Assembly: GCA_009692205.1 (NCBI GenBank)
Contig: SHZR01000020.1
Location: forward strand, 1 to 48,610
Direction: 5' to 3'
DNA from: Gemmatimonadota bacterium
GTDB taxonomy: Bacteria; Gemmatimonadota; Gemmatimonadetes; Longimicrobiales; Gaopeijiaceae
Length of the DNA stretch: 48,610 bases
This document shows, in pieces, positions 1-5,862 of this stretch; positions within the stretch are counted from its first letter, which is position 1, and each line of letters begins with the position of its first letter. The position numbers and the translations under genes are program-made. Under the pieces are notes generated by a model. That model did no database searches. It was not told the DNA's origin and was given only the letters and a program-made list of their open reading frames with translations.

Positions 1-171
1 GCGAATCGATGCAGGGCTCTTCATCTCACCAACCTACCTTCAACTCCGCGCAGCTTTCAACCCGGAGGCAGTTAAGGGAAAGCCTGACGCCATGCGGGCC
101 CCCGTGCCCTCGACGCTCGCCGAGACCCACTCAAAGACGCGAAGACCCCTCTTTCCCAGCCCATCGCATTT

Positions 172-473
172 GAAAATGGGCCCGGTCACACGATCAATGC
201 GTGCCTCACGTTGTTGCTGCTCTTGCAGGCGCTCTGCCAAACGGAACGGCTCATTCCGCGACTTCTAGCGCTGCGGCCCTTGATGCTCATCAGCACGGTC
301 TCCTATTCACTCTTCATCTGGCACTGGTATGGAGTGTCGCTTCGTCCGCTGTTCGCAGGACTTCCGGCCGCGGCGGAGCTCGTGATCACGGTCGGCGTCA
401 CGATCGCCTGCGCCGGGGTGCCTACCTGGTCCTCGAACGGCCCTTCCGACGACTCGCTGCTTCTCGGCGCTGA
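172..473 (+). pseudogene. Acyltransferase-3 family C-terminal remnant, frameshifted
   Basis: The translation contains LRPLMLISTVSYSLFIWHWY, which matches the final transmembrane helices of acyltransferase 3 (OafA/YrhL) membrane O-acyltransferases (typically ...ISYSLYLWHWP). The last helix, VITVGVTIACA, is in the frame of base 211. The family's closing motif, here YLVLERPFRRL (usually YxxVERPxxRL), is found only in the frame ending at 473. A single indel near 415-420 therefore separates the two. The N-terminal helices and catalytic His region are not visible upstream, and bases 1-171 hold nothing I recognise. It is a 5'-truncated, frameshifted fragment. A sequencing error could explain the shift but not the missing N-terminus. 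It ends against the stop of the convergent gene at 474. Confidence 0.6.
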
Positions 474-1629
474 TCAGCGCGTCTGGGTCAGGCCGACGAA
501 CCTGATTCGGTAGATCCATCCCGAGCGATCGTCGGACACGAACAACGATCCGTCCGGAGCAACCGCCAACCCGACTGGGCGATGCCGCCCGCCATCCTTC
601 GGGGGGTCGCCAGCGAAAGCACTGGCGAAGACCTCGTAATCTCCCGAGGGCTCACCGTCGACGAACGGAACGAACACGACATCGTAGCCCTGCTGCGGCA
701 ACGGATCCCGGTTCCAGGAACCGTGGAAGCTGATGAAGGCACCCCCGCGATACCTTTCCGGAAACTGCTCGGCGCCGTAGAAGAGCAGGTCATTCGGCGC
801 CCAATGTCCCGGGAATCCCAAAAGAGGGGGCTTCATGGCGGTGCAGCGGCCCTGCATGGTCGCGTCACCGCCGTACTCTGGAGCCAGCACCCTCTTGCAC
901 GGACCTGCCATCGCTATTCAGCGCCACGGCGTTCCGAACTCCTGTCACCCATCGGACGCCATCCGTCTGCGTTTGGTGTGACCGCGCCGTGCTGAAGCGC
1001 CAAATCCCCGCTCGATTCGCCAACTCGGGACAAGGGTCCAGACTCGTGGCCCCTTCCTCCACGGGGGTCGGTGTGCAGACGTTCGTGGGAGACCCGATAT
1101 TGACGTACATCGCGCCCGCGGAGTCGAAGGCAATCGTCTTCAACGAGTGGTAACGGTCGGAGGGCAGCCCAGAGACGACCGTGTCGGGCGGGCCCGCCGG
1201 AAGCATTACCCCAACCTCCCAGGGATACCGAACGACATCGGCACGAGAGGCGAAGTAGAGGAAGCCGTCGTGGAACACGACGTCGGAGCCAGTGCCCTCA
1301 CCGAAGGCCGTGACCGTGTCGGCCACGCCATCGCCGTCCGCATCGCGAAACACGCGCACACCGCCAGGGTTGTCCCCGACGCCCTCTAGAGCCACCACCA
1401 CATCGCCGTTCTCGGCAATCACCAAATGCCAAGCGCCTGGGGCCTCGTTGGTGAAGCGCTCGGCGATGAATCCGGCGGGAAGAATCAGCCCCGCGTTTCC
1501 GCCGGGGCCACAGGCCGCGAGCACGAGAAGGGCGATCCACGTGTGCCCGATGAAGCCACCGTGGATGCCTCGAAAGGGGGCAGTCACGGCTTCGCTACTC
1601 GTGCGAGTGCCTCTCAAGGAACCCTCCAC
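474..1629 (-). pseudogene. Sorbosone dehydrogenase-like (PQQ beta-propeller) lipoprotein, internally deleted and frameshifted
   Basis: The N-terminal half (about 1629-900) carries a lipoprotein-like leader ending LLVLAACG and propeller repeats such as FRDADGDGVADTVTAF and HSLKTIAFDSAGAMYVNIGS. These are typical of the L-sorbosone/glucose dehydrogenase (GSDH-like) family. The C-terminal half (about 896-474) is in another frame and carries the family's late signature KRVLAPEYGGD ... GFPGHWAPNDLLFY ... HGSWNR ... VGLAVAPDGSLFVSDD. In intact homologues about 50-60 residues, including the HGRDQL and YGWPYC segments, lie between GVRNAVALNSDG and KRVLAPEYGG. Here they are joined almost directly near 893-905 with a change of frame, so the gene has lost an internal segment not divisible by three. 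The start may be a downstream GTG at 1587. Probably non-functional. Confidence 0.72.
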
Positions 1630-1670
1630 TTCCTGATGGCTTCCGGCCGCTTTGGAAGTGGAAATGGCCC

Positions 1671-2303
1671 CTACTGCCGAGGGTGCTCCCTCAGCATCTC
1701 CTGCTGCATCTCCTCGCTCGCAAAAATCGCGATCTCGACGCGCCGGTTCGCCTGCCGTCCCGCCTCCGTGTCGTTGCTCGCGATCGGCTCTTCCTCGCCG
1801 CGACCCATCGCCAGCACGCGCCCAGCTTCCAGGCCCGCGCCCGTGAGGAAGTTGCGCGCGGCGTCCGCACGCCGCTCCGAGAGGCCCTGGTTGTAGGCGG
1901 TCTCGCCGGTCGAGTCGGTGTGGCCGACCACGAGCACCTCGGTGCCCTCGTACTCCTCGAGCGACGCCACGAGGTCTCTGAGGTTCTGCTGCCCCGCGGT
2001 CTGGAGCGTCGCCTGGTTCACGGCGAACAGGATGCCGGAGTCGAACGTGACGGCGATGCCCTCACCCACGCGCTCGACGCGAGCGTTGGGGAGCCGGTCC
2101 TGGAGGTCCTCGGTCTGTGAGTCCATGATCGCGCCGACCGCCGCGCCCGCCGCGCCGCCGATGGCCGCTCCGACGATCGCGCCCCGCGCCGAGCCGCTCG
2201 CGAGGCCACCGACGACTGCTCCCGCGACGGCACCGCCGAGGGCGCCGGTCCGCAGGTTCGAAGCGCACCCACTGATCGACAGAACCGTCACCAGAAGGAT
2301 CAT
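1671..2303 (-). CDS. OmpA-family lipoprotein with glycine-zipper segment
   Basis: A 210-residue outer-membrane lipoprotein. The leader ends at the lipobox ISGC (Cys about residue 13). A Gly/Ala-rich stretch (residues about 20-60, GGAVAGAVVGGLASGSARGA) follows that resembles a glycine-zipper membrane segment. The C-terminal half is an OmpA-like peptidoglycan-binding domain with VVGHTDSTGETAYNQGLSERR and the closing NRRVEIAI. In this family the Asp and Arg of those motifs bind diaminopimelate of peptidoglycan. It resembles YiaD/Pal-like proteins that anchor the envelope. It is monocistronic between the broken dehydrogenase and the VapBC island. The ATG at 2303 is placed right at the signal peptide. 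Confidence 0.9.
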   Translation of the reverse strand: MILLVTVLSISGCASNLRTGALGGAVAGAVVGGLASGSARGAIVGAAIGGAAGAAVGAIMDSQTEDLQDRLPNARVERVGEGIAVTFDSGILFAVNQATLQTAGQQNLRDLVASLEEYEGTEVLVVGHTDSTGETAYNQGLSERRADAARNFLTGAGLEAGRVLAMGRGEEEPIASNDTEAGRQANRRVEIAIFASEEMQQEMLREHPRQ

Positions 2304-2497
2304 GACAGAGCCGAAACGGCCTGTGGGGAGCGTTCTTATGGGTCGTCCTCCTGATGCGGGTCTCGCGTACGGGCTTACCCGGGGAAGTTAGCCAAGGGCG
2401 GCCGGAGGGACCATTTGCCGGGGCGCATTCCAGCCATGTTGTCGTCGCGCTCCAGCGCCACCCTTCACCAGCCTGCCAGAGCGCCGACCCCTTACCG

Positions 2498-2896
2498 TCA
2501 GTGACGCTCAGGTTCGGTGAGGCGCCCGAGTGCAAGACCGGGCACCCTCTCGAAATGGGCGCGGTTCCGCGTGAGGAGAATCGCCGAGCGCGCGAGACAA
2601 ATCCCGGCGATCATGTAGTCTGCCATCCCGATCGGCGCGCCCGCTGCCTCGAGGCCGAGCCGGACCGCTGCGGCTTTCTCAGCCGCTCTCTCATCGAACG
2701 GGATGATCGGCAGAGCAGCGAGCAGTTGCTCGACCTGGGCCGCCGCTCGAGGGGATCGGGCCCCGCTCCGAAGTTCGAAGGCCGTGATCGCGGTCGTGGC
2801 AAGCGCGCCCGAAGTCAGCTCGAGAGCGATCCTTTCGGCGATCGATGCCCGCCCCCGCAGGGCATCAATGAGGACGTCGGAGTCCGCGACGATCAT
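2498..2896 (-). CDS. vapC: VapC-family PIN-domain ribonuclease toxin
   Basis: A 132-residue PIN domain, normal length for VapC. The acidic metal-binding residues are all present: ADSDVLIDAL at the N-terminus, a Glu in TAFELRSGA, and GMADYMIAG towards the end. The closing TRNRAHFERVPGL is also typical. By family knowledge it cleaves tRNA or rRNA when released from its antitoxin. The ATG at 2896 overlaps the stop of the antitoxin gene by ATGA, so the two are translationally coupled. This is the only complete toxin-antitoxin pair in the island. Confidence 0.88.
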   Translation of the reverse strand: MIVADSDVLIDALRGRASIAERIALELTSGALATTAITAFELRSGARSPRAAAQVEQLLAALPIIPFDERAAEKAAAVRLGLEAAGAPIGMADYMIAGICLARSAILLTRNRAHFERVPGLALGRLTEPERH

Positions 2897-3132
2897 CGCC
2901 AGAATTCCCGGAGCGCCTGGACGGATGCCTCAAGCCCCAGCGCGTCCTCCTCCTCCATGGCGCCGATCACGGATCGGGCACTCTCCACGCCCAAGCGCCG
3001 TCGCTCCTCTTCGTCTAGATAGCGCGACACAGCTTCCTCCACGACGGCTGAATACCCTCGGTCGCCCCGGCGCGCGGCCAACTCCATGAGCTTGGCCCTC
3101 GTCTCGTCTGATAACTCCACGGTCGTACGCAT
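2893..3132 (-). CDS. vapB: VapB-like ribbon-helix-helix antitoxin
   Basis: Starting at the ATG at 3132 it encodes 79 residues. MRTTVELSDETRAKL is the classic beta-strand and first helix of a CopG/Arc ribbon-helix-helix DNA-binding domain. An acidic C-terminal tail (EEEDALGLEASVQALREFWR) follows that would wrap the toxin. The frame stays open upstream to 3315, but the additional residues look non-coding and the palindrome at 3148-3165 would then lie inside the gene, so I use the internal ATG. RHH antitoxins repress their own operon, and the palindrome about 16 bases upstream is the likely operator. Confidence 0.85.
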   Translation of the reverse strand: MRTTVELSDETRAKLMELAARRGDRGYSAVVEEAVSRYLDEEERRRLGVESARSVIGAMEEEDALGLEASVQALREFWR

Positions 3133-3147
3133 ACCTGAGTCTGAGCC

Positions 3148-3165
3148 GACATGCACGTGCATGTC
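3148..3165. promoter_or_regulatory. 18-bp perfect palindrome, probable VapB operator
   Basis: GACATGCACGTGCATGTC reads identically on both strands. It lies 16 bases upstream of the vapB start on the minus strand and also upstream of the decayed antitoxin-toxin pair on the plus strand. RHH antitoxins bind palindromes of this size in their own promoters, so autoregulation is the natural reading. No promoter boxes could be assigned with confidence. Confidence 0.6.
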
Positions 3166-3185
3166 AACCCTGTACGCCCTCAGTC

Positions 3186-3248
3186 GTGGTCGGCACTCCC
3201 CCGCTCCCGGACGATGTCCTGGCCGACTTCGAGGGCGGAGAGGCGTGA
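3186..3248 (+). pseudogene. C-terminal tail of a Phd/YefM-like antitoxin
   Basis: The frame ending in TGA at 3246-3248 reads VVVGTPPLPDDVLADFEGGEA. The PLPDDVLADFEG ending is what Phd-type antitoxins paired with PIN toxins usually show after the ..VPDDFD. segment. The N-terminal DNA-binding domain is missing, the upstream sequence being occupied by the vapB operator region. The stop overlaps the GTG of the following broken VapC by GTGA, as in an intact pair. A remnant, not a working antitoxin. Confidence 0.5.
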
Positions 3249-3542
3249 GGCTCCTCCTCGACACCCACGCCTTGATCTGATGGGACGAGGGCGTCGGCCT
3301 CGACGCCCGGGCCACCGACGCGATCCGCGCCGCGGAGCAAGTTTACGTAAGCGCCGCCAGCGGGTGGGAGATCGCCATCAAGTCTTCGCGCGGTCGCCTC
3401 ACGACAAGGCGTCGCGTTGCGGAGGCGGTCGCCGAGTCAGGCTTCGAGGAACTCCCTGTGCGGCTCGCCCATGCGGAAGGCGTGCGTGAGCTGCCCTGGC
3501 ATCACCTTCGCCAAGTACGGCGTCAGGACGCTCGAGGCCTGA
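3245..3542 (+). pseudogene. Second VapC PIN-domain toxin, nonsense codon plus internal deletion
   Basis: From the GTG at 3245 the translation is RLLLDTHALI, then TGA at 3278-3280, then WDEGVGLDARATDAIRAAE, VYVSAASGWEIAIKSSRGRL and GFEELPVRLAHAEGVRELPWH. This is a PIN toxin of the LLDTHALLWW class, and the TGA sits where the family has Trp (TGG to TGA). After LPWH the expected segment with the last metal-binding acids (RDPFDR..) is missing. The frame then changes and the family's C-terminus resumes as ITFAKYGVRTLEA, ending in TGA at 3540-3542. Roughly 20-25 residues are lost. Inactivated twice over. Confidence 0.72.
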
Positions 3543-3555
3543 GGTAGGGTACCTC
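3541..3555. promoter_or_regulatory. Inverted repeat covering the ribosome-binding site of the DUF2442 gene
   Basis: GAGGTA-GGG-TACCTC is a perfect 6-bp inverted repeat with a 3-base loop, ending one base before the ATG at 3557. The left arm contains GAGG, the only plausible Shine-Dalgarno. In RNA the hairpin would sequester it, and in DNA it could be an operator half-site pair. Function is inferred from position only. Confidence 0.4.
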
Positions 3556-3556
3556 C

Positions 3557-3874
3557 ATGATGAGAGTTGCGACGGTTAGGCCTCTCGACGGCTTCTGCTT
3601 GCGGGTCGGCTTCACGGACGGCACAGAGCAGATCATCGACGTCGAACGCTATCTGCGGGGTCCGGTGTTCGACGAGATCCGGCGGGATAGGTCGACGTTC
3701 GAGGCCGTGGCGGTGGACGGGAAGCTCGGCGGCGTCGTCTGGCCGAACGGCGCGGACATCGATCCCGACGTCCTCTACGGGCTACACGAGCCTGCCTGGG
3801 CGGATCACCCGGACGAACGCGACCGCGCCTCTTATGAAGAGCATGGCGTCCTAGGCGGCCATGGAGACGTCTAG
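3557..3874 (+). CDS. DUF2442 domain protein
   Basis: A 105-residue protein matching DUF2442. The N-terminus VATVRPLDGFCLRVGFTDGT, then VDVERYLRGPVFDEIRRD, the hallmark VVWPNGADIDPDVLYGL, and a charged tail. DUF2442 proteins are small, often plasmid- or island-borne and usually follow DUF4160 genes. The pair is thought to behave like a toxin-antitoxin module, but no biochemical role is established that I can name. The usual DUF4160 partner is absent here, and the gene follows a dead VapC instead. Start could be either of two consecutive ATG codons (3557 or 3560). It looks intact. Confidence 0.82.
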   Translation: MMRVATVRPLDGFCLRVGFTDGTEQIIDVERYLRGPVFDEIRRDRSTFEAVAVDGKLGGVVWPNGADIDPDVLYGLHEPAWADHPDERDRASYEEHGVLGGHGDV

Positions 3875-3977
3875 TCTCGGACCGTAGGATGCGGATGAGG
3901 CGGCGTCGTGCGAATGCCCGACGAGCCGAGTCACGACGAGCGACGCGCGTGGCACGCAGGCCGACGCGAGGGTGTCC

Positions 3978-4288
3978 ATGGTCCTGTCAGTCGGAGGTGT
4001 CACGATTCGACTCACGGAAGAGCGATGGGCACACATTACTCGGCGTCATCCGGAGATGATTACCATTCGCGCGAGCGTGCTGCAGACCATTTCCGAACCG
4101 GACCTCGTACAGATGGGCGACGCAGGATCGTTGCTGGCCATCCGGCTCTATCCCACCACTCCTTTGACCCGCAAACATTTGGTAGTACCGTATCGGGAGG
4201 TCACGCGGGACGATGGGTTCGTCCTCCCTCCACTACGAGGGTCCTCTCATGGACGCGGTCCGCATCTTGGAGAGTTCTGCAGCTTTGA
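3978..4288 (+). pseudogene. Small RelE/PBECR-like (DUF4258-type) protein, probably frameshifted
   Basis: From the ATG at 3978, preceded by GAGGG, the protein reads VGGVTIRLTEERWAHITRRH, then a long helix region and RKHLVVPYREVTRDDGFV. This is the pattern of small uncharacterised proteins (..RHPE.. ..KYLVVVYRE..DGFVLTAY..) related to RelE/colicin-like nuclease folds, usually encoded just upstream of DUF2283. After DGFVL the frame continues to 4451 as low-complexity sequence inside the next gene. The family-like ending PSTTRVLSWTR is in another frame stopping at 4288. I infer a small deletion with frameshift near 4220-4228. Family assignment is by motif only. Confidence 0.5.
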
Positions 4289-4473
4289 CGTGGGAGTGCG
4301 ACGACGAGGCGGACGTACTCTACATCTCGGAGGGCCAGCCTCGTCCGGCAATCACGGTCGACCTTGGCGAAGGGGTGCTGGCCCGCCTCGACGCGATGGG
4401 ACGGGAAGTCGTCGGGATTACGGTTCTGGGCCTAAGGGCTCGGCTCCTTGAAGGCCTCGGGCACAGGCAGTAG
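4249..4473 (+). CDS. DUF2283 domain protein
   Basis: From the ATG at 4249 the 74-residue product reads MDAVRILESSAALTWECDDE followed by ADVLYISEGQPRPAITVDLG and REVVGITVLGLRARL. This is the full DUF2283 fold (YDxxADxLYI ... GEVVGLTIL). DUF2283 proteins are typically the second gene of small two-gene cassettes with RelE/DUF4258-like partners, as here, and are presumed antitoxin-like. An ATG at 4213 with GGAGG upstream is an alternative start, but its extra 12 residues do not resemble the family. The coding frame is intact although its partner seems broken. Confidence 0.75.
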   Translation: MDAVRILESSAALTWECDDEADVLYISEGQPRPAITVDLGEGVLARLDAMGREVVGITVLGLRARLLEGLGHRQ

Positions 4474-4650
4474 TACACCGACACGCTCTACATCGAGTTC
4501 CTAGACCGCGGGATCATCGAGTCACGGGACCTGGATGAGAACACGATCCTCGATGTCGACGGCGACGGGAATGTGCTTGGGCTCACGCTTGAGCACGCGA
4601 GCACACGGACTGATATCCACAACTTGACGCTAGAAGGGATTGCCGCGTAG
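4474..4650 (+). pseudogene. Second DUF2283 domain, lacking its start
   Basis: Immediately after the TAG of the previous gene, and in the same reading frame, the sequence encodes YTDTLYIEFLDRGIIESRDL and then ENTILDVDGDGNVLGLTLEHAS, ending at TAG 4648-4650. This is the other common DUF2283 subtype (DTLYIxF ... ESRxxDENxxLDxDxxGxVxGxxxEHAS). The N-terminal strand and start codon are gone, and no usable in-frame start lies before the domain. Readthrough of the TAG at 4471-4473 would give a tandem DUF2283 protein, but a truncated relic is the simpler reading. Confidence 0.6.
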
Positions 4651-4652
4651 AG

Positions 4653-5015
4653 ATGGGGACGGTCGAACGAGAAGGCGCAGAGGAGTTGCCTGACCGCCGG
4701 GCCGCGTATGCCCGGGCTGGCCAGCACCTTGGAGCGTTCCGCGAGCGAGATGCTGCCTCGGACGTCAGCGAGCGCCACGACGACTACCTAGCTGACGTGG
4801 AGCCCCTCGGCCACGAGGAGAGGGGGGCTGGTCGATCGCCTCTCGATGTGCCGGGCGTGGGCACCCAATCGCGGGAATAGACGCCGCCCGTGAACCCCAC
4901 GTGCGACCGGGCCGATTCGGGCATGTGAGCGCCCAATGCAGTCGACGATCATCTCGGACAGACACTGCCATCGGGGAGACGGGGAGTGTTCGAGTGCATT
5001 CGGGACGGCGGTCCC
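4653..5015 (+). other. Region without a confident gene; possible antitoxin remnant
   Basis: About 360 bases between recognisable genes. The open frame 4653-4880 encodes 75 residues, with a stretch (LGAFRERDAASDVSERHDDY) faintly like the C-termini of RHH antitoxins that end in ..RHDxYLA. Nothing else supports it, codon choice gives no help at this GC content, and no DNA-binding domain is visible. I see no RNA gene or repeat in the rest. Confidence 0.2.
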
Positions 5016-5154
5016 ATGAAGGCCTAGGCGCCGACGATTCTACGCACCGGCCCGTACCGGTTCTACTTCCACAGCCACGAGCCGAACGAGCCGCCTCATA
5101 TCCACATTGACAGGGACGCCGTTGGTCGATGCCTGGAATGCCCTCCACCCCTAG
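5016..5154 (+). pseudogene. DUF4160 gene reduced to its two ends
   Basis: An ATG at 5016 is followed by TAG at 5025. In the same frame come APTILRTGPYRFYFHSHEPN and EPPHIHIDRD, the complete N-terminal hallmark of DUF4160 (MPTxLRxGPYRFFFxSxExxEPPHIHVxRD). The native initiator seems to have become GCG. The central part (..AKFWL.. and ..ELxxIExLV..) is missing. From 5122 in another frame LVDAWNALHP, then TAG at 5152-5154, matches the family's C-terminal LLEAWxxxxG region. About 40 residues have been deleted. In intact islands DUF4160 directly precedes DUF2442, and a DUF2442 remnant follows here. Confidence 0.6.
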
Positions 5155-5176
5155 CGCAGGGTCCCGAGTCCATGGA

Positions 5177-5436
5177 GTGCGGTTCGTCGAGGGTTCGATC
5201 TGCGTCGAGTTGGCCGATGGGCGGGCCAGCCCCTCACCTGGTATCCTCGCCTCCTGAACGCGACTGACGAGGAGCGGAACGCTTGGGAGGTAGCGGGCGG
5301 CGGTCACGGAATTCACTGGCCGCGAATCGATGAAGACCTGAGCGTCGAGGGACTTCTTCGCGGCGCGCCTGCCCCCTCAGTAGACGTCGAGCACGTCCAC
5401 TTCGAAGACCAGGATCGCGCCCTGCGGAATCGGTGA
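5177..5436 (+). pseudogene. Second DUF2442 gene, frameshifted
   Basis: The frame from GTG 5177 encodes VRFVEGSICVELADGR. After a shift between about 5217 and 5230 the next frame encodes PLTWYPRLLNATDEERNAWE and then GIHWPRIDEDLSVEGLLRG. Together these are a textbook DUF2442 of the ..VPLxWYPRLL.. GIHWPxIDEDLSxEGLL subtype, different from the DUF2442 at 3557. The linker between the halves (usually xISV) is missing one or more bases. The downstream frame runs to TGA 5434-5436, overlapping the convergent FKBP gene by 60 bases. With the DUF4160 remnant just upstream it is a dead DUF4160-DUF2442 pair. Confidence 0.65.
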
Positions 5437-5862
5437 CCCGAACGGAGGCCTCGAGCCGTACCCCAGCTCGGGCGGGACGATGAAGAACCGCGTGCCGCCC
5501 TCGGCCATCCCTTCCAGGCCGATGGTAAAGCCTTCGATCAGATTGGTCGTGGCGTACTCGATGGGAAATACCCCGGTGCTGAGCGGGAGGCCGTTGGCGA
5601 GCCAGCCCGAGTGGTTCAGCGACACGCTGTCGCCCGCCGCGATCACGGGGCCCGTGCCGATGCTGTCGTCCCGGATGTAGACCCCCGAGGCCAGCTTGGT
5701 GAAGTCCGCGAGGACGATCCCGAGGGTGTCGGCAAACGTGACGTTCTCGATGACCTCGAACTCGATCTCGGTGGGGCTGCTGCTGCAGGCCGCTGCCCAC
5801 ACGAGCCCAGCGAGCACGGCCGAGGCGCCCATGCGCCCCCGCGCCCGCGAGAGGGCCCTCAT
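5377..5862 (-). CDS. FKBP-type peptidyl-prolyl isomerase lipoprotein
   Basis: A 161-residue secreted lipoprotein. The leader ends LVWAAACSSS with the lipobox Cys. The C-terminal FKBP domain shows GDSVSLNHSGWLANG, IEGFTIGLEGMAEGG, FFIVPPELGYG and ILVFEVDVLDV. The usual FDSS after the first strand is replaced (here PLSTGV), so isomerase activity may be weak. The ATG at 5862 overlaps the stop of actF by ATGA, which places it in the alternative complex III operon. A role in folding or assembly of ACIII's periplasmic subunits is an inference from this coupling. The frame is open further upstream, but that part lies inside actF and looks like shadow. Confidence 0.85.
   Translation of the reverse strand: MRALSRARGRMGASAVLAGLVWAAACSSSPTEIEFEVIENVTFADTLGIVLADFTKLASGVYIRDDSIGTGPVIAAGDSVSLNHSGWLANGLPLSTGVFPIEYATTNLIEGFTIGLEGMAEGGTRFFIVPPELGYGSRPPFGSPIPQGAILVFEVDVLDVY

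Noticed and set aside
1-171. Possible gene at the left edge
   Set aside because: Only a 66-residue minus-strand frame is open and it shows no family features.
3278-3280. In-frame TGA in the second VapC as selenocysteine
   Set aside because: The position is normally Trp, so TGG to TGA is the simple explanation. The gene also carries an internal deletion and PIN toxins are not selenoproteins.
4488-4778. 96-residue minus-strand open frame
   Set aside because: Lies antisense to the DUF2283 remnant and has no motif.
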